From Vulcanimicrobiota bacterium (GTDB lineage: Bacteria; Vulcanimicrobiota; Vulcanimicrobiia; Eremiobacterales; Eremiobacteraceae), in assembly GCA_019232725.1 (NCBI GenBank), contig JAFANK010000339.1, positions 1 to 5,260 on the forward strand: a DNA stretch of 5,260 bases, written 5' to 3'. The position numbers and the translations under genes are program-made. The notes beneath the pieces are model-generated. The model saw only the letters and a program-made list of their open reading frames with translations. It did not search any database and was not told the origin of the DNA. Shown here one piece after another: positions 1 to 5,177 of the stretch; position 1 is the stretch's first letter, and every line of letters starts with the position of its first letter.

Positions 1-117
1 TCGCAACAAGCTCCTAACAGGAAAATCCGCAAGGGGACGGACGACGCGGCAAATTGGACATAGCTTAAGAGCTGCACGGATGTCGATGATAGGCAAAGGG
101 ATCGCGATCTCACTCAT
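1..117 (-). CDS. Possible small CxxC (zinc-binding-like) protein, N-terminal 39 residues, cut by window edge
   Basis: An open frame starts with ATG at 117-115 and runs without a stop to the window edge. It reads MSEIAIPLPIIDIRAALKLC and continues PICRVVRPLADFPVRSLLR, so a CPIC pair sits at residues 20-23. The arrangement Cys-Pro-x-Cys, a short spacer and then a 'pLadF' segment resembles the first half of small zinc-ribbon proteins in which a second CxxC follows after about 15-20 residues, but that half would lie outside the window. I see no Shine-Dalgarno sequence before the ATG, and the frame stays open further upstream to a TGA near 161, so the start is uncertain. It lies downstream of the rdgB hairpin on the same strand and would need its own promoter. 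The opposite strand also has an open frame here (2-148), so this could be non-coding. Function is not assigned. Confidence 0.3.
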   Translation of the reverse strand, partial: MSEIAIPLPIIDIRAALKLCPICRVVRPLADFPVRSLLR

Positions 118-183
118 ACGCGTTAAATCACGCACTGGTGTTCGGTAGTCTAGTGTAGGTCAAGACGGGATAAAACGAATTTT

Positions 184-217
184 GGTTTATTAACGCGCGA
201 CTGCGCGCTAATTAACC
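184..217 (-). terminator. Hairpin overlapping the rdgB stop codon, probable transcription end
   Basis: On the minus strand a 34-base inverted repeat forms a 15-bp stem (outer GGTT/AACC, inner GCGCGC-rich) around a 4-base loop, with one A-A mismatch and one G-U wobble. The stem begins inside the third-last sense codon of rdgB, so the stop codon TAG (210-208) is in the stem. No U-run follows directly. Instead AAAATTCGTTTT comes next (183-172), a weak second hairpin with a UUCG loop whose descending arm is U-rich. On the plus strand the stem is slightly weaker because the wobble becomes an A-C mismatch, which favours a role for minus-strand transcripts. It is either a non-canonical intrinsic terminator or an RNA 3' end stabiliser. 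Confidence 0.5.
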
Positions 218-849
218 TGCTTGACGATCGGAGCGATCATTGCTTGGAGAGCGCGAATGGCGTTGCCGCGGTGCGAGACCGCGTGCTTGCGTGCCGATTC
301 GACTTCGCCAAATGTTGCGCTGTACGGCGGGTACCAGAAAATCGGGTCGTAGCCGAACCCGTTTGTGCCCATCTCGCGTTCTGCGATGAGACCTTCAACT
401 TCGCCGCGGGCCACGACAGGTTCGTAACCCGGGACCACAAGCGCACACACGGAGACAAATCGGGCTGCGCGACCTTTGCCTTCGATTGATCGCAGCACGT
501 TTTGGTTGCGCTCGGCCGTCGACGCGCCGACAAATGGCGTGCGCGCCGAGCGCACACCCGGTCCCCAGCCCATGGCTTCCACTTCTATTCCGGAGTCATC
601 TGCCAAAGCTGGCCCATCGATCTGCTGCGCGAGCGCCGCAGCTTTGAGCACTGCATTCTCTTCATACGTATTGGCGACTTCATCAACGTCGGGATAGTCA
701 TCCCCGGCGATCGTCACCGGCGGCAGAAAAGCGCCCCACAGGGTCGCGATCTCACGGAACTTGTCACGGTTCTTGGTCGCCACCACAATGGGCACTCGCG
801 GGTCTAAGGGTATCGACTGCCATGCCACAGGCTCGGGCACGAACTGCAA
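208..849 (-). CDS. rdgB: RdgB/HAM1-family non-canonical purine NTP pyrophosphatase (XTP/dITP diphosphatase)
   Basis: The 213-residue product belongs to the HAM1/RdgB family, which hydrolyses ITP, dITP and XTP to the monophosphate plus pyrophosphate, keeping deaminated purines out of DNA and RNA; the enzyme is cytosolic. Family signatures are in order: the substrate-loop motif VVATKNRDKFREI (residues 22-34), TYEENAVLKA (61-70), the catalytic/metal DDSG (84-87), TNGFGYDPIF (162-171) and the C-terminal SHRGNAI (192-198). The longest start is TTG at 849-847, 12 bases after the lepA stop, with only a weak GGAA-type ribosome site. Family members usually begin right before the VVAT(K/G)N strand, so the GTG at residue 19 (795-793), giving 195 residues, is a serious alternative. 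GTG codons at residues 4 and 8 are also possible. The tight spacing suggests co-transcription with lepA. Function is secure; the start is not. Confidence 0.95.
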   Translation of the reverse strand: MQFVPEPVAWQSIPLDPRVPIVVATKNRDKFREIATLWGAFLPPVTIAGDDYPDVDEVANTYEENAVLKAAALAQQIDGPALADDSGIEVEAMGWGPGVRSARTPFVGASTAERNQNVLRSIEGKGRAARFVSVCALVVPGYEPVVARGEVEGLIAEREMGTNGFGYDPIFWYPPYSATFGEVESARKHAVSHRGNAIRALQAMIAPIVKQVN

Positions 850-861
850 AGCGTTCCGCTG

Positions 862-2685
862 CTACTCGTCGCGCAGGCGCAGCACCGCCATGAATGCCTC
901 CTGCGGAAGCTCCACGCTGCCGACCTGCTTCATGCGCTTCTTGCCCTCTTTCTGCTTCTCGAGCAGCTTGCGCTTACGCGTGATATCACCGCCATAACAC
1001 TTCGCCAACACGTTCTTGCGCATGGCCTTCACTGTCTCACGCGCGATGATCTTCCCACCGATCGCCGCCTGGATCGGCACGTCGAACATCTGCCGCGGAA
1101 TCACCTCGCGCAGCCGCTCCGCGAGCATCCGGCCCCAATGCGCTGCCTTGTCGCGATGGATGATGAACGACAGCGCATCCACCGCTTCTGCGTTCAGCAA
1201 TATCTCCAGCTTGACCAGGTCACCCGGTCGAAAACCGACGACCTCGTAATCCATGCTGGCATAGCCCTTCGTCCGCGACTTCAGCTGGTCAAAGAAATCG
1301 ATGATGACCTCCGCCAGCGGTATCTCGTAGCTAAAGATGACCCGCTGCGGCGAGATATAGTCCATCGAGATCATCGTGCCGCGGTGCGTCTGGCACAAAT
1401 CCATGATCGTGCCGATGTACTCGGCCGGTGCGATGATGGAGCACCGGACATACGGCTCCTCAATCGTCGCGACCTTCGGCTGCGGCGGCAAGTTCGCCGG
1501 GTTATCGATGATGAGCCTTTCCCCGCTCGTCGTATTCACATGATACACGACGGACGGCGACGTCGCGATCAACCCGACGCCATACTCCCGCTCCAGACGC
1601 TCTTGCACGATCTCCATGTGCAACAGCCCCAAGAACCCGCAGCGAAATCCAAAACCCAGCGCGATGGACGACTCGGGCTCGTACGACAACGATGCATCGT
1701 TGAGCTTCAGCTTCTCGAGCGCGTCGCGCAGGTCGCCGTATTCGGACCCTTCATTCGCATACAAACCGCAGTAGACCATGGGCGTGACCTTGCGATACCC
1801 AGGCAGCGGCACATGCGCGGGCCGGTCCGCGTCGGTCAACGTATCGCCCACCGCGATCTCCGACAGCGACTTGATATTTGCGATCACATAGCCCACATCG
1901 CCGATGCCCAGATGATCACCGGCGCGCATTTCCGGCCGGAACGTGCCCACCTCGAGCACTTCAAAGACCAAATCGCCAGCCATGGAACGGATGCGCGTCC
2001 CCGATCGTAACGTCCCGTCAAACACGCGCACGTACGCGATCACGCCACGATACGCGTCATAGTGCGAATCAAAAACGAGCGCTCGCAAGTGATCCTCGCT
2101 GCCCTTCGGCGGCGGCACCTGCGTGACGATCGCCTCCAGGATCTCCTCGATCCCGATGCCTTCTTTTGCTGACGCCTTGATCGCCTTATCCGCCTCGATG
2201 AGCAGCGTGTCCTCGACGTCGCGCGCTACGCCATCAGGATCGGCCGACGGCAGATCGATCTTATTTATGACCGGGATGATCTCGAGCTTCGCCTCGCTCG
2301 CCAAATAAAAATTCGCCAGCGTCTGCGCCTCGATACCCTGCGACGCGTCGATCACAAGCAGCGCACCCTCACACGCGGATAGCGAACGTGAAACCTCATA
2401 CGAGAAATCGACATGCCCCGGCGTGTCGATGAGATTGAGTTCATACAACTCCCCATCGCGCGCGCGATACTCCAGCGTGACGGGATGCGCCTTAATCGTG
2501 ATCCCGCGCTCGCGCTCGAGGTCCATCGAATCCAACACCTGCTCTTGCATCTCGCGCTTGGCGAGCGTGCCGGTCAGCTCGAGTAGCCGGTCGGAGAGCG
2601 TCGTTTTCCCATGGTCGATATGGGCGATGATGCAGAAGTTCCGCACAAGGCGATTGACGCGCTCTGCAGACGCACGATGGGACAT
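862..2685 (-). CDS. lepA: Elongation factor 4 (LepA), ribosome-associated GTPase
   Basis: The 607-residue product is full-length LepA/EF-4 (the E. coli protein is 599). This translational GTPase binds the ribosome and has been linked to back-translocation and to initiation or 30S assembly. G-domain motifs are intact: P-loop AHIDHGKTT (21-29), switch I ending in RERGITI (58-64), DTPGH with the catalytic His (87-91), NKID (141-144) and SAK (172-174). The EF-G-like domains follow, including the LepA hallmark [16 protein letters not shown] and the segment [19 protein letters not shown]. The LepA-specific C-terminal domain is complete and ends with the basic stretch [20 protein letters not shown] and then [13 protein letters not shown]. 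The start ATG (2685-2683) has no clear Shine-Dalgarno and gives about 10 residues more than E. coli before [10 protein letters not shown]. The GTG at residue 14 is a less likely alternative. It lies 124 bases after the M23 gene and 12 bases before rdgB. Confidence 0.98.
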   Translation of the reverse strand: MSHRASAERVNRLVRNFCIIAHIDHGKTTLSDRLLELTGTLAKREMQEQVLDSMDLERERGITIKAHPVTLEYRARDGELYELNLIDTPGHVDFSYEVSRSLSACEGALLVIDASQGIEAQTLANFYLASEAKLEIIPVINKIDLPSADPDGVARDVEDTLLIEADKAIKASAKEGIGIEEILEAIVTQVPPPKGSEDHLRALVFDSHYDAYRGVIAYVRVFDGTLRSGTRIRSMAGDLVFEVLEVGTFRPEMRAGDHLGIGDVGYVIANIKSLSEIAVGDTLTDADRPAHVPLPGYRKVTPMVYCGLYANEGSEYGDLRDALEKLKLNDASLSYEPESSIALGFGFRCGFLGLLHMEIVQERLEREYGVGLIATSPSVVYHVNTTSGERLIIDNPANLPPQPKVATIEEPYVRCSIIAPAEYIGTIMDLCQTHRGTMISMDYISPQRVIFSYEIPLAEVIIDFFDQLKSRTKGYASMDYEVVGFRPGDLVKLEILLNAEAVDALSFIIHRDKAAHWGRMLAERLREVIPRQMFDVPIQAAIGGKIIARETVKAMRKNVLAKCYGGDITRKRKLLEKQKEGKKRMKQVGSVELPQEAFMAVLRLRDE

Positions 2686-2809
2686 ATGCTGAAGATACGG
2701 GAAGATCGCGAGCGCGACCTGGGAAGCGCGGACGTCGCGCCGTTAGCGTCTGCTACAAATCGGACCGTCGCCGCAAGCGATGGACGACCACGTTGGTCAC
2801 GCGGAAAGA
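2686..2809 (-). other. Intergenic gap between the M23 gene and lepA
   Basis: This 124-base gap holds the untranslated region before lepA. I find no convincing sigma-70 promoter pair and no Shine-Dalgarno in front of the lepA ATG. Two short inverted repeats are visible: GACCA/TGGTC with a 3-base loop at 2786-2798, 11 bases past the M23 stop, and GCGCG/CGCGC with a 5-base loop at 2726-2740. Neither is followed by a U-run on the minus strand, so neither is a good intrinsic terminator. Read-through from the M23 gene into lepA is therefore possible. This entry describes the gap and claims no defined element. Confidence 0.4.
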
Positions 2810-4009
2810 CTAAAGCTGGGCGACGACCTTGACCGAACCCGAAAGATACGGCGTTGGATCGATCGGGCGGCCCCACAACATGACTTGGTAGTGCACGTGC
2901 GGTCCGGTCGCAAATCCGGTCTCACCGATCTCCGCGATCTCTTGACCCTTCTTCACCGTCTGGCCCTCTTCGACGAGCAGCCGCGACGCGTGCGCATACA
3001 TCGATGAAAGACCGTTACCGTGATCGATGATGACCCGGTATCCATACCCCGCATACCAGCCGGCCTCGACCACGACACCACTCGCGGTGGCCACGATCGG
3101 CGCACCATAGTCATTCACGATGTCGAGGCCGGGGTGAAAGCCGCTGTCCGGATACGAGCGATAGCCAAATCCTGATGACACATATCCCAGCGTCGGCCAA
3201 ATGGATGGAATCGCGGCCAAGTACCGTTCCCGCGCGAGCTCACGTGCGATCTTCGCTTGCGCGACTGCGCGCATACGTGACTCAAGCGCCGTTGTCTGAC
3301 GGCCAGTTTCATCCACTGCGCTCGTGAGCGACGACAACTCCGCCGCTTCAGCGGCAAATCCAAGACTATCGGTGCCGACAACTGAGTGCAGCCAGAGGGT
3401 GATCGCGGCCCACACTCCCAAACCACCGTGCTTGGCGTTATCCCTGGTCGATTCGCCGGTCGCCGTCACGTCTGTGCGAATGCCGCCACGCGTGGGCGCT
3501 CGCATGCCGTATTGCTTCACCGCACCGGCTCGGGCGGCGGCCTTGTTGCGCGCTTGCGACTGCTGCGCGCTCTTGGGCACGATGACGTGGGTCAGCCGAT
3601 GCATCTCCTCGTCATCGCGTTGCAGCGTCCCCACACGCTGCCACAGCATGCGTGTCTGCTTGGAGAACGACGTCAGTTCCTGACGCTGGTGGGCCTCCAC
3701 GGTTTGGAGTGCGCGCAAGCGCGATTCTGCCGCATGTACGTCAGCCACGTGCGCGACCAACAAAACGACCGCGATGAGCACAGCGCTTACGCCTGCCAAC
3801 GTGAGATGCCGGTGCGAAAGCTCTAGCTTGTAGACCGATCCCGCATCGTGCGGCACGATCTTCACGAGCACGCGCCGGCGCGGGCACAAAAGCCACGCGA
3901 CGACCTTGCGCAGCCGCTCGTGCGCCCCCGCTCCCGCGTCGACCGCTACCGCGGCGCTAGGATTTTTCGGCGCCTCTGGCAAGCTCGATGGCTCGACGTT
4001 CTTCCTCAC
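2810..4009 (-). CDS. Membrane-anchored M23-family (LytM-type) zinc metallopeptidase
   Basis: The 399-residue product ends in a complete peptidase M23 domain (about 270-392), whose family cleaves peptidoglycan cross-bridges or stem peptides outside the membrane. Zinc and catalytic residues are present: HxxxD in GFHPGLDI (His292, Asp296), the central His340 in SMYAHAS, and the HxH of GPHVHYQV (His371, His373). It is thus predicted active rather than a degenerate LytM regulator. An N-terminal cytosolic part of about 68 residues, rich in Arg, precedes one transmembrane segment (about 70-90). A probable coiled coil (93-142) and an Ala/Thr/Arg-rich linker follow. A second hydrophobic stretch (197-212) is unusual. 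The start is GTG at 4009-4007, chosen because TAAGGAG lies just upstream; this start lies inside the DUF4446 gene, giving a 53-base overlap. A later GTG (residue 47) has no ribosome site. Likely role: envelope remodelling. The exact substrate is not known. Confidence 0.9.
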   Translation of the reverse strand: MRKNVEPSSLPEAPKNPSAAVAVDAGAGAHERLRKVVAWLLCPRRRVLVKIVPHDAGSVYKLELSHRHLTLAGVSAVLIAVVLLVAHVADVHAAESRLRALQTVEAHQRQELTSFSKQTRMLWQRVGTLQRDDEEMHRLTHVIVPKSAQQSQARNKAAARAGAVKQYGMRAPTRGGIRTDVTATGESTRDNAKHGGLGVWAAITLWLHSVVGTDSLGFAAEAAELSSLTSAVDETGRQTTALESRMRAVAQAKIARELARERYLAAIPSIWPTLGYVSSGFGYRSYPDSGFHPGLDIVNDYGAPIVATASGVVVEAGWYAGYGYRVIIDHGNGLSSMYAHASRLLVEEGQTVKKGQEIAEIGETGFATGPHVHYQVMLWGRPIDPTPYLSGSVKVVAQL

Positions 4010-4430
4010 CTAACTCCTTATCCGCGCTGAAGTTGCGGATCGCCTTAGCATACGTCCTCACTTCCTCGCGCGAATAGATGCTTGAGACGAGGAAGCCGTT
4101 GCCGCGCCCGTCGACGACGGCGAGCGCGTATGAGAGCTCAGAGCCAACGTCGGGAAACGCATTGAACCGAACGAACCCGACCCGCTGCAGCGTGCGCGCA
4201 GACGTCGCTTCCAAGTCGTCCACGCGAGCGCGCAGAGCAGCGAGATCCTGCGGGGTTCCCGCCGCCATCCTCTTGTCCGATGGCCCGCGTGCCGGAGCAA
4301 AACGTCGACGCGCAATGGCCAGGTGGTATACGATCGCGATGAGCACCGCTGCAGCAAATGACATCGCGAAGATGGGAGACGTCACGGCGCCGCCCAGACC
4401 TGCCAGGAATGACGAGAGAGCGTCGTTCAT
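3957..4430 (-). CDS. DUF4446 family membrane protein
   Basis: The product is 157 residues if translation starts at ATG 4430-4428. One transmembrane segment (about 18-40, rich in Ala, Ile and Val) is followed by an Arg-rich stop-transfer stretch (ARRRF), which predicts a mainly cytosolic C-terminal part. A short helical region (60-82, probably coiled coil) leads into the conserved block LQRVGFVRFNAFPDVGSELS (81-100) and then the segment ending FLVSSIYSREEVRTYAKAI (113-131), the pattern I recognise for DUF4446. No biochemical function is established for this family. The frame stays open upstream to an ATG at 4562, but that extension would run into the SRP RNA, so it is rejected. The chosen ATG has no Shine-Dalgarno of its own; a short leader frame ending on it may deliver ribosomes. 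The 3' end overlaps the M23 gene by 53 bases, suggesting one operon. Confidence 0.85.
   Translation of the reverse strand: MNDALSSFLAGLGGAVTSPIFAMSFAAAVLIAIVYHLAIARRRFAPARGPSDKRMAAGTPQDLAALRARVDDLEATSARTLQRVGFVRFNAFPDVGSELSYALAVVDGRGNGFLVSSIYSREEVRTYAKAIRNFSADKELGEEERRAIELARGAEKS
4014..4019 (-). promoter_or_regulatory. Shine-Dalgarno sequence for the M23 peptidase gene
   Basis: On the minus strand AAGGAG, preceded by T (4020) to make TAAGGAG, sits 4 bases before the GTG at 4009-4007. It is a close match to the anti-Shine-Dalgarno complement and is embedded in the coding sequence of the DUF4446 gene. This is the main reason for choosing the GTG start despite the 53-base overlap. The spacing is on the short side. 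Confidence 0.65.
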
Positions 4431-4459
4431 GGCGCTAGGCCCGCAGATTCGAATCGCAC
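4427..4459 (-). CDS. Putative 10-codon leader frame ending in ATGA overlap with the DUF4446 start
   Basis: On the minus strand a GTG at 4459-4457 opens a frame reading MRFESAGLAP and stops at TGA (4429-4427), which shares bases with the ATG of the DUF4446 gene in an ATGA overlap. A strong purine-rich ribosome site, GAGGAGGAG, ends 7 bases before the GTG. The DUF4446 start itself lacks a Shine-Dalgarno, so ribosomes ending the leader could restart there. The peptide shows no run of one amino acid, so it does not look like an attenuation leader. It may be chance: the frame is very short. Confidence 0.3.
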   Translation of the reverse strand: MRFESAGLAP

Positions 4460-4466
4460 CCCTGCA

Positions 4467-4475
4467 CTCCTCCTC
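4467..4475 (-). promoter_or_regulatory. Strong Shine-Dalgarno-like GAGGAGGAG
   Basis: The minus strand reads GAGGAGGAG from 4475 to 4467. It is the only strong ribosome-binding match between the SRP RNA and the DUF4446 gene, but it sits 36 bases before the DUF4446 ATG, too far for direct use. It is ideally placed (7 bases) for the GTG of the 10-codon leader frame. Alternatives are that the DUF4446 protein starts at a rare codon such as the in-frame ATT at 4454-4452, or that the motif is fortuitous. Confidence 0.45.
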
Positions 4476-4503
4476 GAGCGAAGTCACAGCCACAGCGGGA
4501 TGT

Positions 4504-4527
4504 CCCGAGCAAGAAGGGAGGCTCAGG
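4504..4527 (-). other. Inverted repeat at the SRP RNA 3' end
   Basis: On the minus strand CCTGAGC and GCTCGGG pair as a 7-bp stem (one G-U wobble) around a 10-base pyrimidine-rich loop. The first two bases coincide with the last two of the SRP RNA terminal helix, so the two structures compete at that point. There is no U-run afterwards. It could assist 3' end formation or processing of the SRP RNA precursor, but evidence is limited to base pairing. Confidence 0.25.
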
Positions 4528-4622
4528 CTAGAGTGTTCCGCGGCACTCGAAAGGTTCCACATGCCGCTGCTACCTTCCGGTCCTGACGGGGTTAGCGGAT
4601 TTTCGTCGCGCGGACTCTAGCC
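4526..4622 (-). ncRNA. ffs: Signal recognition particle RNA, bacterial small (4.5S-like) type
   Basis: This is the RNA that binds Ffh and couples ribosomes carrying membrane proteins to FtsY at the membrane. The minus strand carries the signature GTCAGGACCGGAAGGTAGCA: the conserved asymmetric and symmetric loops around a GGAA tetraloop (4575-4578) closed by ACC/GGU. CCGCU (4598-4594) pairs with AGCGG (4568-4564) below it. The ends are set by a perfect 9-bp helix, GGCUAGAGU (4622-4614) with ACUCUAGCC (4534-4526), continued by CCGCG (4613-4609) with CGCGG (4542-4538) after a 3-base bulge. This gives about 97 nt, normal for the small class that lacks the Alu domain. It lies downstream of tRNA-Ser and a tadA-like gene on the same strand. 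True transcript ends may differ by a few bases. Confidence 0.95.
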
Positions 4623-4638
4623 GTCAGCGCCTCCCACA

Positions 4639-4653
4639 GCGATCTTTGATCGC
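4639..4653 (-). repeat. Short hairpin GCGATC/GATCGC upstream of the SRP RNA
   Basis: A perfect 6-bp inverted repeat with a 3-base loop lies 16 bases upstream of the SRP RNA 5' end on the minus strand. The position would suit an operator or an RNA processing signal, but no promoter elements are recognisable around it. Confidence 0.3.
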
Positions 4654-4688
4654 ACGAGCAAATGCCATGCGGACATGCGTTCGCCCTT

Positions 4689-4718
4689 GTGAAAGCCGCG
4701 ACTTCCGTCGCGCTTCAC
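4689..4718 (-). repeat. Strong hairpin with GGAA tetraloop between tRNA-Ser(GGA) and ffs
   Basis: On the minus strand GTGAAGCGCGAC and GTCGCGGCTTTCAC pair to 12 bp with two single-base bulges around the loop GGAA, which fits the stable GNRA class. No U-run follows, so it is not a canonical terminator. In a transcript running from the tRNA genes into ffs it would be a prominent structure and could guide RNase processing. It may also belong to an unrecognised small RNA. Confidence 0.45.
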
Positions 4719-4752
4719 CGTCGCAAGCAAGAGCATCTTTGCTGCAGGACGA

Positions 4753-4773
4753 GTGCGCCGAAGGCGAGCGCAC
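4753..4773 (-). repeat. Hairpin GTGCGC/GCGCAC downstream of tRNA-Ser(GGA)
   Basis: A perfect 6-bp inverted repeat encloses 9 bases, within which GCC/GGC around TTC gives an alternative inner stem. It starts 28 bases past the CCA end of tRNA-Ser(GGA) on the minus strand. No U-run follows. It may be a weak terminator or a 3' trailer structure of the tRNA precursor. Confidence 0.3.
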
Positions 4774-4801
4774 ACATTATCGATGATCTCGGCGTTCACA
4801 C

Positions 4802-4892
4802 TGGCGGAGAGGGAGGGATTCGAACCCTCGAGGCGGTTTAAGCGCCTACACGCTTTCCAGGCGTGCCTGTTCGACCGCTCCAGCACCTCTCC
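4802..4892 (-). tRNA. tRNA-Ser, anticodon GGA
   Basis: The minus strand folds into a class II (long variable arm) tRNA: acceptor stem GGAGAGG/CCTCTCC, D stem CTG/CAG, anticodon stem CACGC/GCGTG with loop CTGGAAA (anticodon GGA, reading UCC and UCU), a variable arm with 5-bp stem AGGCG/CGCCT, and T arm GAGGG-TTCGAAT-CCCTC. The discriminator is G and the CCA end is encoded (4804-4802). The long variable arm is the main serine identity element. It is the second of two tandem serine tRNA genes and shares its acceptor stem with the first. Confidence 0.97.
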
Positions 4893-4992
4893 ATAACACG
4901 CCTGCGCGCCGACGAACCTTCACGCGCACACCGGTGCTTCCTCCCGCACGCGCATCGTGCCGCAGCGATTTGCATCGTTTTGCGCAGCCATC

Positions 4993-5002
4993 ATGACGTC
5001 AT
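4993..5002. repeat. 10-bp perfect palindrome ATGACGTCAT
   Basis: A perfect 10-base palindrome lies in the spacer between the two tRNA-Ser genes, next to several copies of GCATCG/ATCGCAT. It could be a dimeric regulator site, but no promoter is seen beside it and no regulator can be named. Confidence 0.2.
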
Positions 5003-5010
5003 CGCATCAT

Positions 5011-5037
5011 GAAGGCGCATCGCATGGACGCGCCTTC
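5011..5037 (-). repeat. Hairpin just downstream of tRNA-Ser(CGA)
   Basis: A perfect 8-bp inverted repeat, GAAGGCGC/GCGCCTTC, encloses 11 bases. On the minus strand it begins 5 bases after the encoded CCA of tRNA-Ser(CGA). No U-run follows, so it is a candidate 3' trailer or processing structure rather than a canonical terminator. Confidence 0.4.
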
Positions 5038-5042
5038 GCACA

Positions 5043-5134
5043 TGGCGGAGAGGGTGGGATTCGAACCCACGAACGGGTATAAGCCGTTACTCGCTTTCGA
5101 GGCGAGCGCGATCAACCAACTCTGCCACCTCTCC
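5043..5134 (-). tRNA. tRNA-Ser, anticodon CGA
   Basis: The minus strand folds into a second class II serine tRNA: acceptor stem GGAGAGG/CCTCTCC, anticodon stem CTCGC/GCGAG with loop CTCGAAA (anticodon CGA, reading UCG), variable arm AACGG/CCGTT, T arm GTGGG-TTCGAAT-CCCAC, discriminator G and encoded CCA (5045-5043). The D stem has only two Watson-Crick pairs, the third being A-C, and the D loop is one base longer than usual. Acceptor stem and T loop match the neighbouring tRNA-Ser(GGA), while the anticodon and variable arms differ. It lies 43 bases after the tadA-like stop codon and is probably co-transcribed with it. Confidence 0.97.
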
Positions 5135-5152
5135 TTGGTTGATGTTTCGCTG

Positions 5153-5177
5153 ATGCGCGCTTTTTATGACGCGCGAT
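5153..5177 (-). repeat. GC-rich inverted repeat after the tadA-like stop codon
   Basis: Directly after the TAG (5180-5178) the minus strand has an imperfect stem: five GC pairs (CGCGC/GCGCG) plus two AT pairs with a one-base bulge, around a 10-base A-rich loop. The loop is A-rich rather than the tail U-rich on this strand, so it is not a canonical terminator for the tadA-like gene. It may mark the boundary or processing point before the tRNA. Confidence 0.3.

Noticed and set aside
2..148. Plus-strand open frame of 48 codons at the left edge
   Set aside because: It is antisense to the CxxC frame, has no start in view beyond internal ATGs, and the basic Arg/Lys/Ser-rich product shows no motif; it could only be a gene tail.
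118..183. Promoter for the left-edge frame based on TTGACC on the minus strand
   Set aside because: A -35-like TTGACC is present near 158-163, but no -10 hexamer lies at 16-18 bases from it.
1138..2010. 290-codon plus-strand open frame opposite lepA
   Set aside because: It is antisense to the highly conserved lepA frame, rich in Arg, His and Asp as expected for a shadow of GC-rich codons, and has no recognisable domain.
2574..2876. 100-codon minus-strand frame spanning the start of lepA
   Set aside because: It overlaps the essential N-terminal G domain of lepA in another frame and the end of the M23 gene; the composition is Ser/Arg-rich with no motif.
3386..3826. 146-codon plus-strand open frame opposite the M23 gene
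   Set aside because: It is a shadow of the M23 coding strand, with biased composition and no domain.
4441..4460. Possible tRNA T-arm (ATTCGAATC) upstream of DUF4446
   Set aside because: The flanking bases do not form the 5-bp T stem, and no acceptor or anticodon arm can be drawn around it; it is just a palindrome.
4431..4562. N-terminal extension of the DUF4446 protein to an ATG at 4562
   Set aside because: The extension would be encoded inside the SRP RNA and lacks DUF4446 features; the protein makes sense from the ATG at 4430, with the membrane segment close to the N-terminus.
4617..4886. Minus-strand open frame across tRNA-Ser(GGA) and the spacer, including a shorter 39-codon version from ATG 4736
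   Set aside because: It covers most of a clear tRNA, ends inside the SRP RNA, has no ribosome site, and the sequence resembles no family I know.
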